This document shows, in pieces, positions 49,201 through 58,701 of a stretch of DNA of 64,000 bases. This DNA is from Acinetobacter cumulans. Its GTDB lineage: Bacteria; Pseudomonadota; Gammaproteobacteria; Pseudomonadales; Moraxellaceae. The number at the start of each line of letters is the position of its first letter. The first letter of the stretch is position 1. Location: positions 2,418,001 through 2,482,000 of the forward strand of contig NZ_CP035934.2 in NCBI RefSeq assembly GCF_003024525.3. The letters run 5' to 3'. The notes under the pieces are model-generated. The model did not search any database. It was not told the origin of the DNA and was given only the letters and a program-made list of their open reading frames with translations. Position numbers and translations under genes: made by a program.

Positions 49201-49650
49201 ATGAAAATCATGATAAAAAGCGTACTCCCGATTTGCACATTCAATCTATTTTGGATTTTAGGTTTATTACATATCGGTTTTTATAGCACACGACCGTATC
49301 GACATTACCGCTTTGAGGATTTGGTCGACCCGTCACCTGATGCCGTTTTTATGGTTTGTATACTGTATTCCATTTATTTTCTGATCGGCAATGTGCTCAA
49401 ATTCACTCCTTTTTGGGCACATCATCGCTATAATGCTTATCTTTTTTTAAGTACTGTACTTATCTTTCAAAGCTTTATTGCATGTATGGGTGCAATGCAT
49501 GCACCGCCCTATTGGGCAGCTTTTATTATCAATTGTATGTTTCTTTTATTCGCACATTTGGTCTTGTATCCCTTATTTGCACTTTGGCGCAAATATTCAA
49601 AAAAACACTCATACTCGTCCGACCGTAACACTACAACAGATAAAATATGA
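49201..49650 (+). CDS. Four-span inner-membrane protein, unknown
   Basis: 149 residues with about four hydrophobic segments: VLPICTFNLFWILGLLHIGFY, AVFMVCILYSIYFLIGNVL, YLFLSTVLIFQSFIACM and WAAFIINCMFLLFAHLVLYP. They are joined by short loops, with a polar tail. No family recognised. It ends at a bidirectional terminator shared with sutA. Membrane topology is clear; role is not. Confidence 0.65.
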   Translation: MKIMIKSVLPICTFNLFWILGLLHIGFYSTRPYRHYRFEDLVDPSPDAVFMVCILYSIYFLIGNVLKFTPFWAHHRYNAYLFLSTVLIFQSFIACMGAMHAPPYWAAFIINCMFLLFAHLVLYPLFALWRKYSKKHSYSSDRNTTTDKI

Positions 49651-49652
49651 GG

Positions 49653-49683
49653 AAAAAAAACACCGCATAATGCGGTGTTTTTT
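49653..49683. terminator. Bidirectional terminator between the membrane protein gene and sutA
   Basis: aaacaccgca-taa-tgcggtgttt flanked by A- and T-runs on both sides. Confidence 0.88.
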
Positions 49684-49697
49684 GGCTTTTTTGGCAC

Positions 49698-49949
49698 TTA
49701 ATCGCGTGACGCAGATTCGTCTGGTGGCACTTCAGTAATACGACCACCACGCGCTAAGAACGCAGCGACTTCATCTTCTAAAGCATCGCGTTGCTTTTGC
49801 TTCGCCGTTACAGTGAGTGTTTCCGCTTCGGCAACATCTGTGTCTAATGCACTATCTTCGCTATCTGACGCGCCTTTTTCAGCGGCTTTCGCTTCATCAT
49901 CATCAACTGCAGAATCTTCTGCATCATCATAATCATTCATATCCGTCAT
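49698..49949 (-). CDS. sutA: SutA-like RNA polymerase-binding regulator
   Basis: 83 residues from ATG 49949, which has ggggag in front. The N-terminal half is highly acidic and disordered (Asp/Glu/Ala). The C-terminal part, KQKQRDALEDEVAAFLARGG followed by RITEVPP, matches the conserved segment of Pseudomonas SutA. SutA binds RNA polymerase and helps transcription of ribosomal and other genes in slow-growing cells. Assignment rests on this layout and motif. Confidence 0.78.
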   Translation of the reverse strand: MTDMNDYDDAEDSAVDDDEAKAAEKGASDSEDSALDTDVAEAETLTVTAKQKQRDALEDEVAAFLARGGRITEVPPDESASRD

Positions 49950-50123
49950 CTTAAATCTCCCCACCAATGACTTGTATGTTTAAGTAAAATTTAAATCTCA
50001 ATTTAGAAGGAATTTAGCAATCTCTGAGCTTTTCGCCTAGAGGCTAATATCTAAAAATTGTATTTTTTTTAACCAAAATCGTAATCTTGTATGAACAATT
50101 GATTAAAAAATATCAAATTTAGG

Positions 50124-51365
50124 CTAAGCCGAATAACGCGTATCTTTTAAAAGCCCTAAGCCATTAGCTTGAGACATAAAAGCATCTTTGAGCATTGGTA
50201 ATTTTTCAACCTGCTTTAATCCAAAATTGCGCGCCCAGACCACAGGGAAAAGTTGTGTGGTTTCCATCCAACCAATCGCAGACATACTATGCATCATGGC
50301 ATCGTTTTGTCCTTTACGGCGGTGCTCATAACGCTTGAGGCTTTGCTCATGTGCCCACACGCCACGCGCTTTGTCATGTAATAGTACATCACATAACACG
50401 GCCGCATCTAAGCAACCAATATTCACACCCTGACCTGCCAATGGATGTATCACATGGGCAGCATCACCAATGAGGGCCAAGCCATCTTGCACATATTGCT
50501 GTGCGGCACGAGCTTTCAATGGAAAAGTTGCCCGCGCTGTTGCCTCTAAAACTTCACCCAGCATGTGATGGCTTTCACGAGTGAGCAATGCTGTAAATTC
50601 AGCATCGGATAGCTTGGCATATTCTTCTGCATAATCATCTGGCAAGGTCCACACAATAGATTGCCAATGGCCATTTTCTTCAGCTTTTAAACTGGTCATG
50701 GGTAAAAACGCCAAAGGCCCAGTTTCTAAGAAAATTTGACGGGCAACATGCGCATTTTTTTGTGCCGTACGAATACCACAGCTTAAACCTGCTTGTTTAT
50801 AGTCAAGTACATCCAGCTCAATAAAAGCTTGCTCACGAACAAATGAGTTTGCACCATCTGCACCAATCAGCAGTTTGGTCTGTAGCGTTGTGCCATCTGC
50901 CAAGTGTACTAACCAAACACCTACACCGCGCTCAATGCGTTTTACTTTCACTTGAGTTCGGTAATCGTGAAGCGTAGCTAACATTTTTTGCTGAATAGCC
51001 AGATTCAAAATACTCGGCTCCACCATTGAACCGAGGGCATATTCAACTTTTGGTGTTTGCTCTGACGATGTACCAAAGTTAATTTCACCATAGCCGTTTT
51101 TATTCCACACTTGCATGCCTGTATAAGGTTGCTGACGGGCCAATATGTCCCATACCCCTACAGTTTTAAGCAAATGAATAGTCGCTTGGCTCAGTGCCAA
51201 TACACGTGGATTGGTTACAGCTAAAGTTTTTTCTGCATCTAAAATAGGTGCAGCATCGAGTACAGTTGCTTGTACACCACCTTGCGCCAACAGTAATGCC
51301 GTTAAGCCGCCGACTAAACCGCCACCGACAATTACAGCATCAAGAACATGTGTTGATGTACTCAT
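50124..51365 (-). CDS. ubiI: Ubiquinone biosynthesis FAD hydroxylase (UbiI/VisC-like)
   Basis: A 413-residue flavoprotein monooxygenase. FAD-binding motifs are DAVIVGGGLVGGLTALLLAQ near the start, GADGANSFVR in the middle and LIGDAAHVIHPLAGQGVNIG late. It is one of two tandem family members; position downstream of UbiH, as in Pseudomonas, points to UbiI (C5 hydroxylation of the ubiquinone ring). UbiF is an alternative. The ATG overlaps the ubiH stop (ATGA), so the two are coupled. Confidence 0.82.
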   Translation of the reverse strand: MSTSTHVLDAVIVGGGLVGGLTALLLAQGGVQATVLDAAPILDAEKTLAVTNPRVLALSQATIHLLKTVGVWDILARQQPYTGMQVWNKNGYGEINFGTSSEQTPKVEYALGSMVEPSILNLAIQQKMLATLHDYRTQVKVKRIERGVGVWLVHLADGTTLQTKLLIGADGANSFVREQAFIELDVLDYKQAGLSCGIRTAQKNAHVARQIFLETGPLAFLPMTSLKAEENGHWQSIVWTLPDDYAEEYAKLSDAEFTALLTRESHHMLGEVLEATARATFPLKARAAQQYVQDGLALIGDAAHVIHPLAGQGVNIGCLDAAVLCDVLLHDKARGVWAHEQSLKRYEHRRKGQNDAMMHSMSAIGWMETTQLFPVVWARNFGLKQVEKLPMLKDAFMSQANGLGLLKDTRYSA

Positions 51366-52570
51366 GATTTTAATCCCATCGCATAATTGGCTACGAGTTG
51401 CTTCATGCCCGGAATATTTTCAAAGCACATTAAACCTGTGTTGCGAATCAATTTCAGCATAGGATTTTGATTACTAAAGCCACGTACCACAGAATCACAG
51501 AACTTAATGACACGTTGCTGATCTTTGAGACGTGATTTTTCGTAGTCTTGTAGCATATTTGCTTCGCCTAAATCGGCATTTTTTTCCACTTGCTCAGTTA
51601 AATAACGCACCAAGACATGCGCATCTCGCATGCACAGGTTAAAGCCCTGACCTGCAACTGGGTGAATGGTATGTGCAGCATTGCCCATTAATACCACACG
51701 GCCCACTGCTTGTTTTTCTGCAAGCACTTGTGACAAAGGAAAGCTAAAGCGTTTACCGGTTTTTTGGAATTTTCCTGCACGATCGCCGTAGGTTTCTTGT
51801 AAAGCATCTAGGAAATGTTGGTCTTTGTCTTCGCCAATCCATTCATGTTCTGTGCCTTTCGGAACAGGCCATACCACTGAACGGCGGTATTCACCTGGCA
51901 ATGGCAATAATGCCAATGGCCCCAATGGACTAAAGCGCTCAAAGCCTACATGACCATGCGGTTTAGAAGTTTGTACCGTCGTTACAATCGCAACTTGGTC
52001 ATAGTCATGTTCTGATGCGCCAACGCCTAGGGCTTTACGGCAAAATGAGTCACGACCATCTGCTGCAATCACGATTTTTGCTTGTAATTTATGGGTATAA
52101 TCGCCACGCTTAGCTTCAATATAAGCAAAGTCTGCATCTTGCGTGAGTGAAGTCACTTGCACACCATCAATCAGTTCAATCAATGGTTCTTGTTTAACTT
52201 CCGTAAGGAGTACACGGCCTAACCATGCATTTTCAATGACTTGTCCAAAGCTTTCGACTTTCTCTTGATCTGCAAGTAATCGTGCCTTACCAAAACTACC
52301 TTGTTCTGTAATATTCACTTCTAAGATCGGAACTGCATGTTCTTGTAATGCATCCCACAAGCCCAATTCTTGATAAATTTGTACACTACGGCGTGATAAA
52401 GCGCTGTTTCGTGCATCAAAACTCGAGTGATAAGGCGCAAGGTTTGCATCATCATAATTTGGGTATTTGATGGCTTCTAAAAGTTTTACGCCAATTTTGG
52501 CTTTGGCCAACATGAGTGCCAGACTTAAACCGACCATACCACCACCGACAATGATGACTTCTTGCTGCAT
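51362..52570 (-). CDS. ubiH: Ubiquinone biosynthesis FAD hydroxylase UbiH
   Basis: 402 residues from ATG 52570 (ggaag five bases upstream). Motifs are VIIVGGGMVGLSLALMLA, the UbiH-type SSFDARNSALSRRSVQIYQE, IAADGRDSFCRKALG and LMGNAAHTIHPVAGQGFNL. It hydroxylates the ring of the ubiquinone precursor at C1. In Pseudomonas and enterics it directly follows pepP; here about 4.7 kb of other genes separate them. Confidence 0.9.
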   Translation of the reverse strand: MQQEVIIVGGGMVGLSLALMLAKAKIGVKLLEAIKYPNYDDANLAPYHSSFDARNSALSRRSVQIYQELGLWDALQEHAVPILEVNITEQGSFGKARLLADQEKVESFGQVIENAWLGRVLLTEVKQEPLIELIDGVQVTSLTQDADFAYIEAKRGDYTHKLQAKIVIAADGRDSFCRKALGVGASEHDYDQVAIVTTVQTSKPHGHVGFERFSPLGPLALLPLPGEYRRSVVWPVPKGTEHEWIGEDKDQHFLDALQETYGDRAGKFQKTGKRFSFPLSQVLAEKQAVGRVVLMGNAAHTIHPVAGQGFNLCMRDAHVLVRYLTEQVEKNADLGEANMLQDYEKSRLKDQQRVIKFCDSVVRGFSNQNPMLKLIRNTGLMCFENIPGMKQLVANYAMGLKS

Positions 52571-52927
52571 GCTTGCTTCCTTTTTTATCAAGTATTCGAA
52601 TTTAGGAAATTCACTCGAAATACATATACTCTGTAATGGATTTTATCTTACATCAAGGGCATGATTTTTTATAATGAAATACAAATTTGTTGCGGGTATT
52701 TGCACTGAATAAATACAAAATAAAGCCTAGCTTGACGTAAATATTCCACTTAAAAAATAGCAAATCAATCAAGATCATCATAACAATGGCTGAGTTCATC
52801 AGACTCAGCCACAGCTTATTTAAATCGACTTCATTTGAACTGGTCATGTTTTGATGCATTCAAATGGACACATCAAGCTAAAAACCTGATGCCTTGATGT
52901 TAAGCCTTGTTGTTTTATCCTTAGTGT
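52571..52927. other. Intergenic region between ubiH and the cif module
   Basis: About 357 bases. The only candidate gene is a minus-strand 68-codon frame at 52653-52859 with a hydrophobic stretch (LMNSAIVMMILIDLLFF) and no ribosome-binding site. It may be a remnant of a membrane protein gene. No repeat or attachment site is evident at this junction. Confidence 0.35.
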
Positions 52928-53887
52928 TTACTTGGCATTTAAAAAGTCACCCACAGTTTTATTCAGTTCAGGCGCACACTCTTCAGGTAACCAATGACCA
53001 CAATTTGGAATCACTTTACCCGTCACATTGGTCGCATATTGCTTCATTTGATCTACTTGGAATTGCCCCATACCACCATGACCGCCTCCGCCAATCGCAA
53101 GCACTGGCATATTCAATTTGGTTTTGGAAATGCTTTCATTCTCTTTAATTGAATCATTCAGAGAACGGTAATATTCAAATGATGCATTGAGCGTATGCGG
53201 TTTCGAATACGACTTGGCATACATGTCTAACACTTGTGGTGTAAATACTGTTTTATTGGTGGCATGCTCATGAATAAAGTGGGTTAAAAAGAATTTTTCA
53301 TGTCCTTTAATTAAGGTTTCAGCTAGGTTTTGTTTGGCTGCGAAGAAACTGAAATGCCAAACCAATGATTCGCCTTGTTCTGAGAATGCAGGGAATTCAT
53401 ACATGCTTTTGTCTGGAATCGGCGCTTCCATAAACACCAATTTTTTAATTTTATCTTGATGCTTCACTGCCATTGGATAGCTATTCCAAATGCCAATATC
53501 ATGTGCAACCAAATAAAACGGCTGATCATTGCTTAATTTTGTTGCCAACTTATATAAGATTTCAGATACATCTGAACCTTTAAAAGATTTTGGCGGCTGA
53601 GAAAGCCCAAGACCCGGCAAGTCGACCGCAACAACTGTGTAATTTTTTTCTAAAGTCGGCATAAGCTGGTGCCATTCATACCAAGACTGCCCAAAACCAT
53701 GAACTAAAAATACCAAAGGCCCTTTTCCGCCTTTCACATAGTGCAGTTTCACGCCATCAATATCATCATAATAACTGCTATATCCCTTCATCACAGGAAA
53801 TTCATGTGTGGTATTCAGTTGCGGTGTAGCCATCACGGATTGAGCTAAAGTCAGTGACGTAAATGTTGCGAGTAGTAGTTTTTTCAT
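52928..53887 (-). CDS. cif: Cif-type secreted epoxide hydrolase
   Basis: 319 residues from ATG 53887. The signal peptide [20 protein letters not shown] precedes an alpha/beta-hydrolase domain that follows Pseudomonas Cif closely: [60 protein letters not shown] and GHWLPEE. Catalytic residues fall as D130, E154, H178, Y239 and H298, one off the known Cif numbering (D129, E153, H177, Y239, H297). Cif hydrolyses epoxides and, when secreted, lowers CFTR at host cell surfaces; Acinetobacter homologues are known. It is the last gene of a TetR-controlled MFS-cif unit. Confidence 0.93.
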   Translation of the reverse strand: MKKLLLATFTSLTLAQSVMATPQLNTTHEFPVMKGYSSYYDDIDGVKLHYVKGGKGPLVFLVHGFGQSWYEWHQLMPTLEKNYTVVAVDLPGLGLSQPPKSFKGSDVSEILYKLATKLSNDQPFYLVAHDIGIWNSYPMAVKHQDKIKKLVFMEAPIPDKSMYEFPAFSEQGESLVWHFSFFAAKQNLAETLIKGHEKFFLTHFIHEHATNKTVFTPQVLDMYAKSYSKPHTLNASFEYYRSLNDSIKENESISKTKLNMPVLAIGGGGHGGMGQFQVDQMKQYATNVTGKVIPNCGHWLPEECAPELNKTVGDFLNAK

Positions 53888-54023
53888 AAAATTAAACCTC
53901 TTTGATTGCGTATTTACTGCTTTGTTGATTGTTGCGTTTGACTCAAACTGAACAACGTTTAAATCTTCATTTCGTGTTTGCTTAGAATCGTTTTTTGTTT
54001 GTTTCATCTTTAGAAATATGGGT

Positions 54024-55223
54024 TTAGAGATACTGAGTTTTAAAGCCATTCGACTTGGCACAAAGCGCAATGATGAACGCCACGACTAAAATCAACAGCA
54101 TGACCCAAGGCAAAACTTGTGCGCCAAATTGATTGAGCAATAAGCCACCCAAAATACCGCCCAGTGCAATTGCGCCATTCCAAACCACCACATTAATGGA
54201 TAAGGCAACATCGGCATGCTGTCCTGCTGCTTGTGCTAATGCCGTTTGTAAAAGTGTTGCAGCGCCACCAAAGGTCAGTCCCCAAATGGCAATACTAAAA
54301 ATCACCACTGGCGCTGAAAATAAAAACAGTCCTAAGAGCAATGAAATCACTGAAAAGATCGATAAACTGGCAATGACCAAATGTCTTAAATGCTGATCAA
54401 TTAAATGACCTGTAAACCAAATGCTGAGTAAAGCCATCGCACCGAATAAAAATAAAATCTGGTCTACATGTGCATCCAAATGGGACAAAGACAAAAATGG
54501 CGTAATGTAGGTATATAAAATGTTATGCGCCAGCATCCACGTCACAATCACTGCCAGTACTGAAAATACACCGGGTATTTTTAATACGCTGAAAATTAAA
54601 TTTTCTGATCGGGTTGTTTCACCGGGAAAGTCTGGAACTGCAATAAAGATCCAAATCACCAAGGCAATCGCCAAAGCAGACATCAAGAAAAATGTCATTT
54701 GCCAACCAATCATCTGCCCCAGCCAAGTGCCTAAAGGTATGCCCAGTGACAACGCAATGGGTGTCCCGACCATGGCAATCGCTAAAGCTTTGCCTTGCTG
54801 AGCTGGACTGACCATGCGTCTTGCATAACCTGCCAATAGGCTCCATGCCAAGCCTGCTGCGGCACCTGCGCCAAAGCGAGAAATACAAGTCAAAATATAA
54901 TGATCAGACAGCGCTGTAATTGAATTAAAAAGCAAAAAACCAAATACCGTCAGGAGTAAAGTACGGCGTCTTGGCCATGCACGTGTCCAAATGGTGAGTG
55001 GAATTACCATCAGTAAAGAACCAAGGGCATAAATCGTAATCAACTGTCCCGCTAGGGCTTCAGAAACATTCAGCCCTGCTGAGATTTGCGGTAATAAACC
55101 TGCTGGAATGGTTTCGGTAAAAATACAAATAAAGCCAGTCATGGCCAGTGCCAATAAAGCAAAAACTGGCATCGGCGCATTATTTTTAGAATCCAGCGAT
55201 ACATTTTCTAACTGTTTCATCAT
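54024..55223 (-). CDS. MFS transporter of the cif operon
   Basis: About 399 residues, 12 spans, from ATG 55223 (an ATG one codon later is equally possible). Family motifs are [20 protein letters not shown] and [20 protein letters not shown], of the sugar-efflux/arabinose-exporter-like DHA group. It precedes cif by 137 bases on the same strand and is divergent from a TetR gene. That is the position of the MFS gene (PA2933) in the Pseudomonas cif operon. Substrate unknown; an epoxide-related compound is an inference. Confidence 0.88.
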   Translation of the reverse strand: MMKQLENVSLDSKNNAPMPVFALLALAMTGFICIFTETIPAGLLPQISAGLNVSEALAGQLITIYALGSLLMVIPLTIWTRAWPRRRTLLLTVFGFLLFNSITALSDHYILTCISRFGAGAAAGLAWSLLAGYARRMVSPAQQGKALAIAMVGTPIALSLGIPLGTWLGQMIGWQMTFFLMSALAIALVIWIFIAVPDFPGETTRSENLIFSVLKIPGVFSVLAVIVTWMLAHNILYTYITPFLSLSHLDAHVDQILFLFGAMALLSIWFTGHLIDQHLRHLVIASLSIFSVISLLLGLFLFSAPVVIFSIAIWGLTFGGAATLLQTALAQAAGQHADVALSINVVVWNGAIALGGILGGLLLNQFGAQVLPWVMLLILVVAFIIALCAKSNGFKTQYL

Positions 55224-55280
55224 GTTATTCACTTTTAATTGACTGATTGTTTTGCGCCATTTCAATTGCGCTTACACTTA

Positions 55281-55348
55281 TATATCGATCAGTACATAAT
55301 TAAAAACAACGAATAGACTTTTGTCAACGACTTCTATATCGATTAGTA
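55281..55348. promoter_or_regulatory. Two copies of a candidate TetR operator
   Basis: tatatcgatcagta (55281-55294) and tatatcgattagta (55335-55348) are near-identical 14-mers, each around an atcgat palindrome, 54 bases apart. They flank the divergent start region of the MFS and TetR genes, where a TetR repressor should bind. Confidence 0.6.
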
Positions 55349-55377
55349 TATTAATATTCTGTGACAGGAGAATTGAG

Positions 55378-55974
55378 ATGGCGAAGACTGGACGCCCTAG
55401 AGAGTTTGATCGCAATGAGGCATTGAAGCAGGCTATGTATTTATTTTGGAATTATGGTTATGAATCAACGTCTTTAAGCCAACTAAAAGTGGCTATGGGC
55501 AATATTTCTTCCCCGAGTTTTTATGCAGCCTTTGGCTCTAAAGAAAATTTGTTTCAAGAAGTAAGCCAATACTACATCGATACCTATGCAACGGTAACTG
55601 AGGCGCTGTGGGATAACACGCTATCTGCGAAAGACGCGATCGCCTTAGCCTTACAGCAATCTTTAGATATGCAATATGATCCAAGTCATCCTTTGGGTTG
55701 TATGGTGGCTTTAAGCACCGTGTTGGCGCCTTCTGCAGAGAACCAGCATGTAACGGAAATATTGCAACAATCTCGGCATAAAACCCGCCAAGGCTTTATT
55801 CAAACCCTACAGCGTGGCATCGAATCTGGTGAGATATCAACGGATATAGACAGCATTGGATTAGCCACTATCTTTGATAGTTTCCTGATTGGCATTTCAA
55901 GTTTGGCCCGCGATCATGTCAAAAAAACCGATATTGAGTATGGTATCAGTAAGTTGCTCAAGCTTTTAGAATGA
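55378..55974 (+). CDS. TetR-family repressor of the cif module (CifR-like)
   Basis: 198 residues from ATG 55378 with aggag ahead. The N-terminal HTH is KTGRPREFDRNEALKQAMYL...YESTSLSQLKVAMG with the recognition segment SFYAAFGSKENLFQE. The C-terminal ligand domain has HPLGCMVALSTVL. In Pseudomonas the TetR repressor CifR is divergent from morB-MFS-cif and is released by epoxides; the same geometry holds here without morB. Repeated operator-like 14-mers lie in the shared promoter region. Confidence 0.87.
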   Translation: MAKTGRPREFDRNEALKQAMYLFWNYGYESTSLSQLKVAMGNISSPSFYAAFGSKENLFQEVSQYYIDTYATVTEALWDNTLSAKDAIALALQQSLDMQYDPSHPLGCMVALSTVLAPSAENQHVTEILQQSRHKTRQGFIQTLQRGIESGEISTDIDSIGLATIFDSFLIGISSLARDHVKKTDIEYGISKLLKLLE

Positions 55975-56017
55975 TTGAGAAAATCGTGTTTTATCCAAAA
56001 CATGACGCTTTATGCAC

Positions 56018-56386
56018 TTAAGTCAACATGCTCTTTTTTTGCTGTAAAATGTTTAAATAATCAGACAAATACTGCTGACTGATTTGAAGATTTTCAATTT
56101 TTTTATTGATATTGTCTAATTCATTTTTCAGCGAATCGATGACTTGTTCACAAGGATCGACATCTAGTTGTTCAACCGAAATACACGGCAGTAACAGGCT
56201 GATGGCTTGTAAAGTCAGCCCTGCCTTGGTCAAGATGCGGATACGGCGAAGTCGCTCTTCATCCTTGGCATTATAAATGCGATAGCCTGACTCACTGCGC
56301 ATCGGAACGATTAATCCTTGATGTTCATAATAACGAAGCATGCGGATACTGATGCCTGATTTTTTAGCTAATTGACCAATTTGCAT
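56018..56386 (-). CDS. MerR-family transcriptional regulator
   Basis: 122 residues from ATG 56386, with ggggg six bases upstream. The winged HTH is MQIGQLAKKSGISIRMLRYY followed by EHQGLIVPMRSESGYRIYN. A coiled-coil dimer helix fills the C-terminus. Two cysteines (LLPCISVEQL, VDPCEQV) lie where effector-binding residues occur, but the order does not match known metal sensors. It is divergent from the hydrolase at 56463 and shares with it a MerR-type operator. Confidence 0.92.
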   Translation of the reverse strand: MQIGQLAKKSGISIRMLRYYEHQGLIVPMRSESGYRIYNAKDEERLRRIRILTKAGLTLQAISLLLPCISVEQLDVDPCEQVIDSLKNELDNINKKIENLQISQQYLSDYLNILQQKKSMLT

Positions 56387-56396
56387 TTTTACCCCC

Positions 56397-56428
56397 TTGA
56401 CTCTCACAGTGCTGTCAGAGTTTATAGT
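56397..56428 (+). promoter_or_regulatory. MerR-type promoter/operator of the alpha/beta-hydrolase gene
   Basis: The -35 ttgact (56397-56402) and -10 tatagt (56423-56428) are 20 bases apart, the overlong spacer typical of MerR-activated promoters. A 22-base inverted repeat with one mismatched pair (actctcacag-tg-ctgtcagagt, 56400-56421) fills the spacer. Start codons of both genes flank it. Confidence 0.85.
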
Positions 56429-56462
56429 GATTTCATTCCAAACACATGAGAATGTACAACGA

Positions 56463-57257
56463 ATGAACTTATTTACAACAATCGAAAATGCAAAAATCTC
56501 CTATAGCGTTGATGGCGACGGCCCATTAAACATCGTGCTGGTGCATGGCGCAGGCGCAAACTCCGAGTCGAACTGGGGGCATTTTGTTGAATTTCTTGCC
56601 CCGCACTATAAAGTGGTTCGTCCAAACTATTCGGGTTCAGGTGAAACAACCGATGAGGGCCAGCCTTTAAGCACTGCTCAATTGGCAGAACAAGTGATTG
56701 CAGCGGCAAAAGCTGCCGATGCTGTGCCATTTGATTTAATTGGCTTTTCATTAGGCACCAGTGTTTCGACTTATATCGCAGCAGAATACCCAGAATATGT
56801 AAAATCTGTGGTGTTATTGGCCCCTTATCTTAAAGGCAATGCACGCACTAAGCTCCAATTTGAGCTATGGAAAGATTTAGGTCAAAACAACCGTAAAGCG
56901 ATGTCGAGTATTATTATTCAAACAGGTTTTAGCGCAAACTTCACCTCGGCATGGGATGAAAATACCATGGCGCAAACCTTAGAAAACACGCTGCAAACCA
57001 ATAATTGGGAAGGATTTATCCGCCAAGCTGAGTTGCTGATTCATACCGATGTGACTGCTCAAGCGAAGAAAATCAACAAACCGACCTTGGTGATTGGCTG
57101 TACTTATGACTACATGGTGCCAAGTGTACTGGCCAAAGACGCTGTAGCGCTGATTTCACACGCTGAATATGCTGAACTGGCAGCTGGACATATGGCTGTA
57201 TATGAAAAACCGGAAGAATTTTTAAAATTAGCGACTGAATTTTTGCAAAAATCTTAA
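56463..57257 (+). CDS. Alpha/beta hydrolase under MerR control
   Basis: 264 residues from ATG 56463. The oxyanion motif is VLVHGAGANSESNW, the nucleophile Ser lies in IGFSLGTSVSTY, the acid in GCTYDYMVPS and the His in LAAGHMAVYEKPEEF. No signal peptide is seen. The only gene controlled by the adjacent MerR operator, so it presumably acts on, or protects from, the molecule that regulator senses. It ends at a terminator facing pepP. Confidence 0.88.
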   Translation: MNLFTTIENAKISYSVDGDGPLNIVLVHGAGANSESNWGHFVEFLAPHYKVVRPNYSGSGETTDEGQPLSTAQLAEQVIAAAKAADAVPFDLIGFSLGTSVSTYIAAEYPEYVKSVVLLAPYLKGNARTKLQFELWKDLGQNNRKAMSSIIIQTGFSANFTSAWDENTMAQTLENTLQTNNWEGFIRQAELLIHTDVTAQAKKINKPTLVIGCTYDYMVPSVLAKDAVALISHAEYAELAAGHMAVYEKPEEFLKLATEFLQKS

Positions 57258-57271
57258 TCTTTAAATGAAGT

Positions 57272-57301
57272 AAAAAAGCCGATCATCTGATCGGCTTTTT
57301 T
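57272..57301. terminator. Bidirectional terminator between the hydrolase gene and pepP
   Basis: aaaaagccgatca-tc-tgatcggcttttt, about 12 pairs, with A- and T-runs on both sides; the flanking genes converge. Confidence 0.9.
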
Positions 57302-57315
57302 ACTACTGTCTTAAC

Positions 57316-58650
57316 TTAAGCAACTTTCGCTTTCGCCATCAGCGCTTCAATATCTTCTACAGATTTCACAACTGCTGCTGTTAAAACATGTGGGCCATTT
57401 GGCATTGCCACCACATCATCTTCAATACGGATACCAATACCACGCCATTTTGCATCCACTGTTTCATCATCTGGTGCAATATACAATCCTGGCTCTACAG
57501 TCACGACCATCCCTGCTTCATAAGCACGCCATTCGCCATCTAGTTTATATGAACCCACATCATGCACATCCATACCTAACCAATGCCCTGTGCCATGCAT
57601 ATAAAACTGACGGTAGGCTTCTTTCTGAATAATTTCCTCAAGATCACCCTGCATGATGCCAAGATCCAGTAAGCCTTGAACTAAAATACGTACTGCAACG
57701 TTATGCGGTTCTTTATAAGAGTTGCCAATGCGTACCGCATCAATCGCAGCAATTTGCGCATCTAGCACGACATTATAAAGCGCTTTTTGTTCTGGGCTAA
57801 ATTTGCCGTTGACTGGGAAAGTACGGGTAATATCTGATGCATATTGCTGATATTCACAAGCAGCATCAATCAGTACCAAATCGCCGTCTTTTAATTCTTT
57901 ATCATTTTCTACATAGTGCAAAATACAGCCATTTTCACCGCCACCAACAATACTGTTATATGACGGCACACAGCCATTTTTACCAAAAACATAATTCAGT
58001 TCAGCTTCTAGCGCATATTCCATCATGCCCGGTTTAACCGTTTGCATAGCGCGTGTATGTGCTTGTGCTGAAATATTAGAAGCAATTTGCATCAGTTCAA
58101 TTTCATCTGCAGATTTCTGCAAACGCATTTCATCTACAATACGGTCAAGCTGAATCACTTGACCCGGTATCGCATGACCGCGACGGCTTTCGCCCCCCGC
58201 TGTTGCTAACCATTTTGTAACTCGTGCATCAAATTCGGCATTTTGTCCAATACGGTAAAATAACTTATCTTTATTTTGAAGCTTGCTTAAAATTTCCTCA
58301 TCAAGCAAATCAATCGCATAAGCTTCATCTGCTTCATAATCGTCTACCGCGCCATCTACACCAGCGCGGTAACCGTTCCAAATTTCCATTTCGCGGTCAC
58401 GTTCACGGCAAAATAAGCTATAACTATAGCCGTCTTCTTCCGAATCAAAGGTTTCAATCACCGCAACCGCTTCAGGCTCTGCAAAACCTGTCAAATAGAA
58501 AAAACTGCTATCGCTACGATACTTATAATCAGCATCTCGGTTACGTAACATTTCTGCACGCGTCGAAATAATAGCAATACTGCGTAAACCCATTTCAGCT
58601 GCGAGATGATCACGACGTTCTTGAAAGTCTTCTTGAGTCAGTTTTTTCAT
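57316..58650 (-). CDS. pepP: Xaa-Pro aminopeptidase P
   Basis: A 444-residue metallopeptidase (E. coli PepP 441) removing N-terminal residues before proline. The pita-bread active site is complete: IDAACEYQQYASDITRTFP (two Asp), HGTGHWLGMDVHD (His), VVTVEPGLYI (Glu) and GIRIEDDV (Glu). It follows ygfB on the same strand with 51 bases between, as in enterics and Pseudomonas. In those genomes ubiH comes next; here it does not. Confidence 0.95.
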   Translation of the reverse strand: MKKLTQEDFQERRDHLAAEMGLRSIAIISTRAEMLRNRDADYKYRSDSSFFYLTGFAEPEAVAVIETFDSEEDGYSYSLFCRERDREMEIWNGYRAGVDGAVDDYEADEAYAIDLLDEEILSKLQNKDKLFYRIGQNAEFDARVTKWLATAGGESRRGHAIPGQVIQLDRIVDEMRLQKSADEIELMQIASNISAQAHTRAMQTVKPGMMEYALEAELNYVFGKNGCVPSYNSIVGGGENGCILHYVENDKELKDGDLVLIDAACEYQQYASDITRTFPVNGKFSPEQKALYNVVLDAQIAAIDAVRIGNSYKEPHNVAVRILVQGLLDLGIMQGDLEEIIQKEAYRQFYMHGTGHWLGMDVHDVGSYKLDGEWRAYEAGMVVTVEPGLYIAPDDETVDAKWRGIGIRIEDDVVAMPNGPHVLTAAVVKSVEDIEALMAKAKVA

Positions 58651-58701
58651 TGGTTTTTAAAAGCTCGAATTGAAAATGAAATTTGGAAACACAACGCCCG
58701 A

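Noticed and set aside
52653..52859. A 68-codon hydrophobic minus-strand frame
   Set aside because: No ribosome-binding site or recognisable family; kept only as a note in the intergenic entry.
52894..53148. An 84-codon plus-strand frame
   Set aside because: Antisense to the end of the cif gene.
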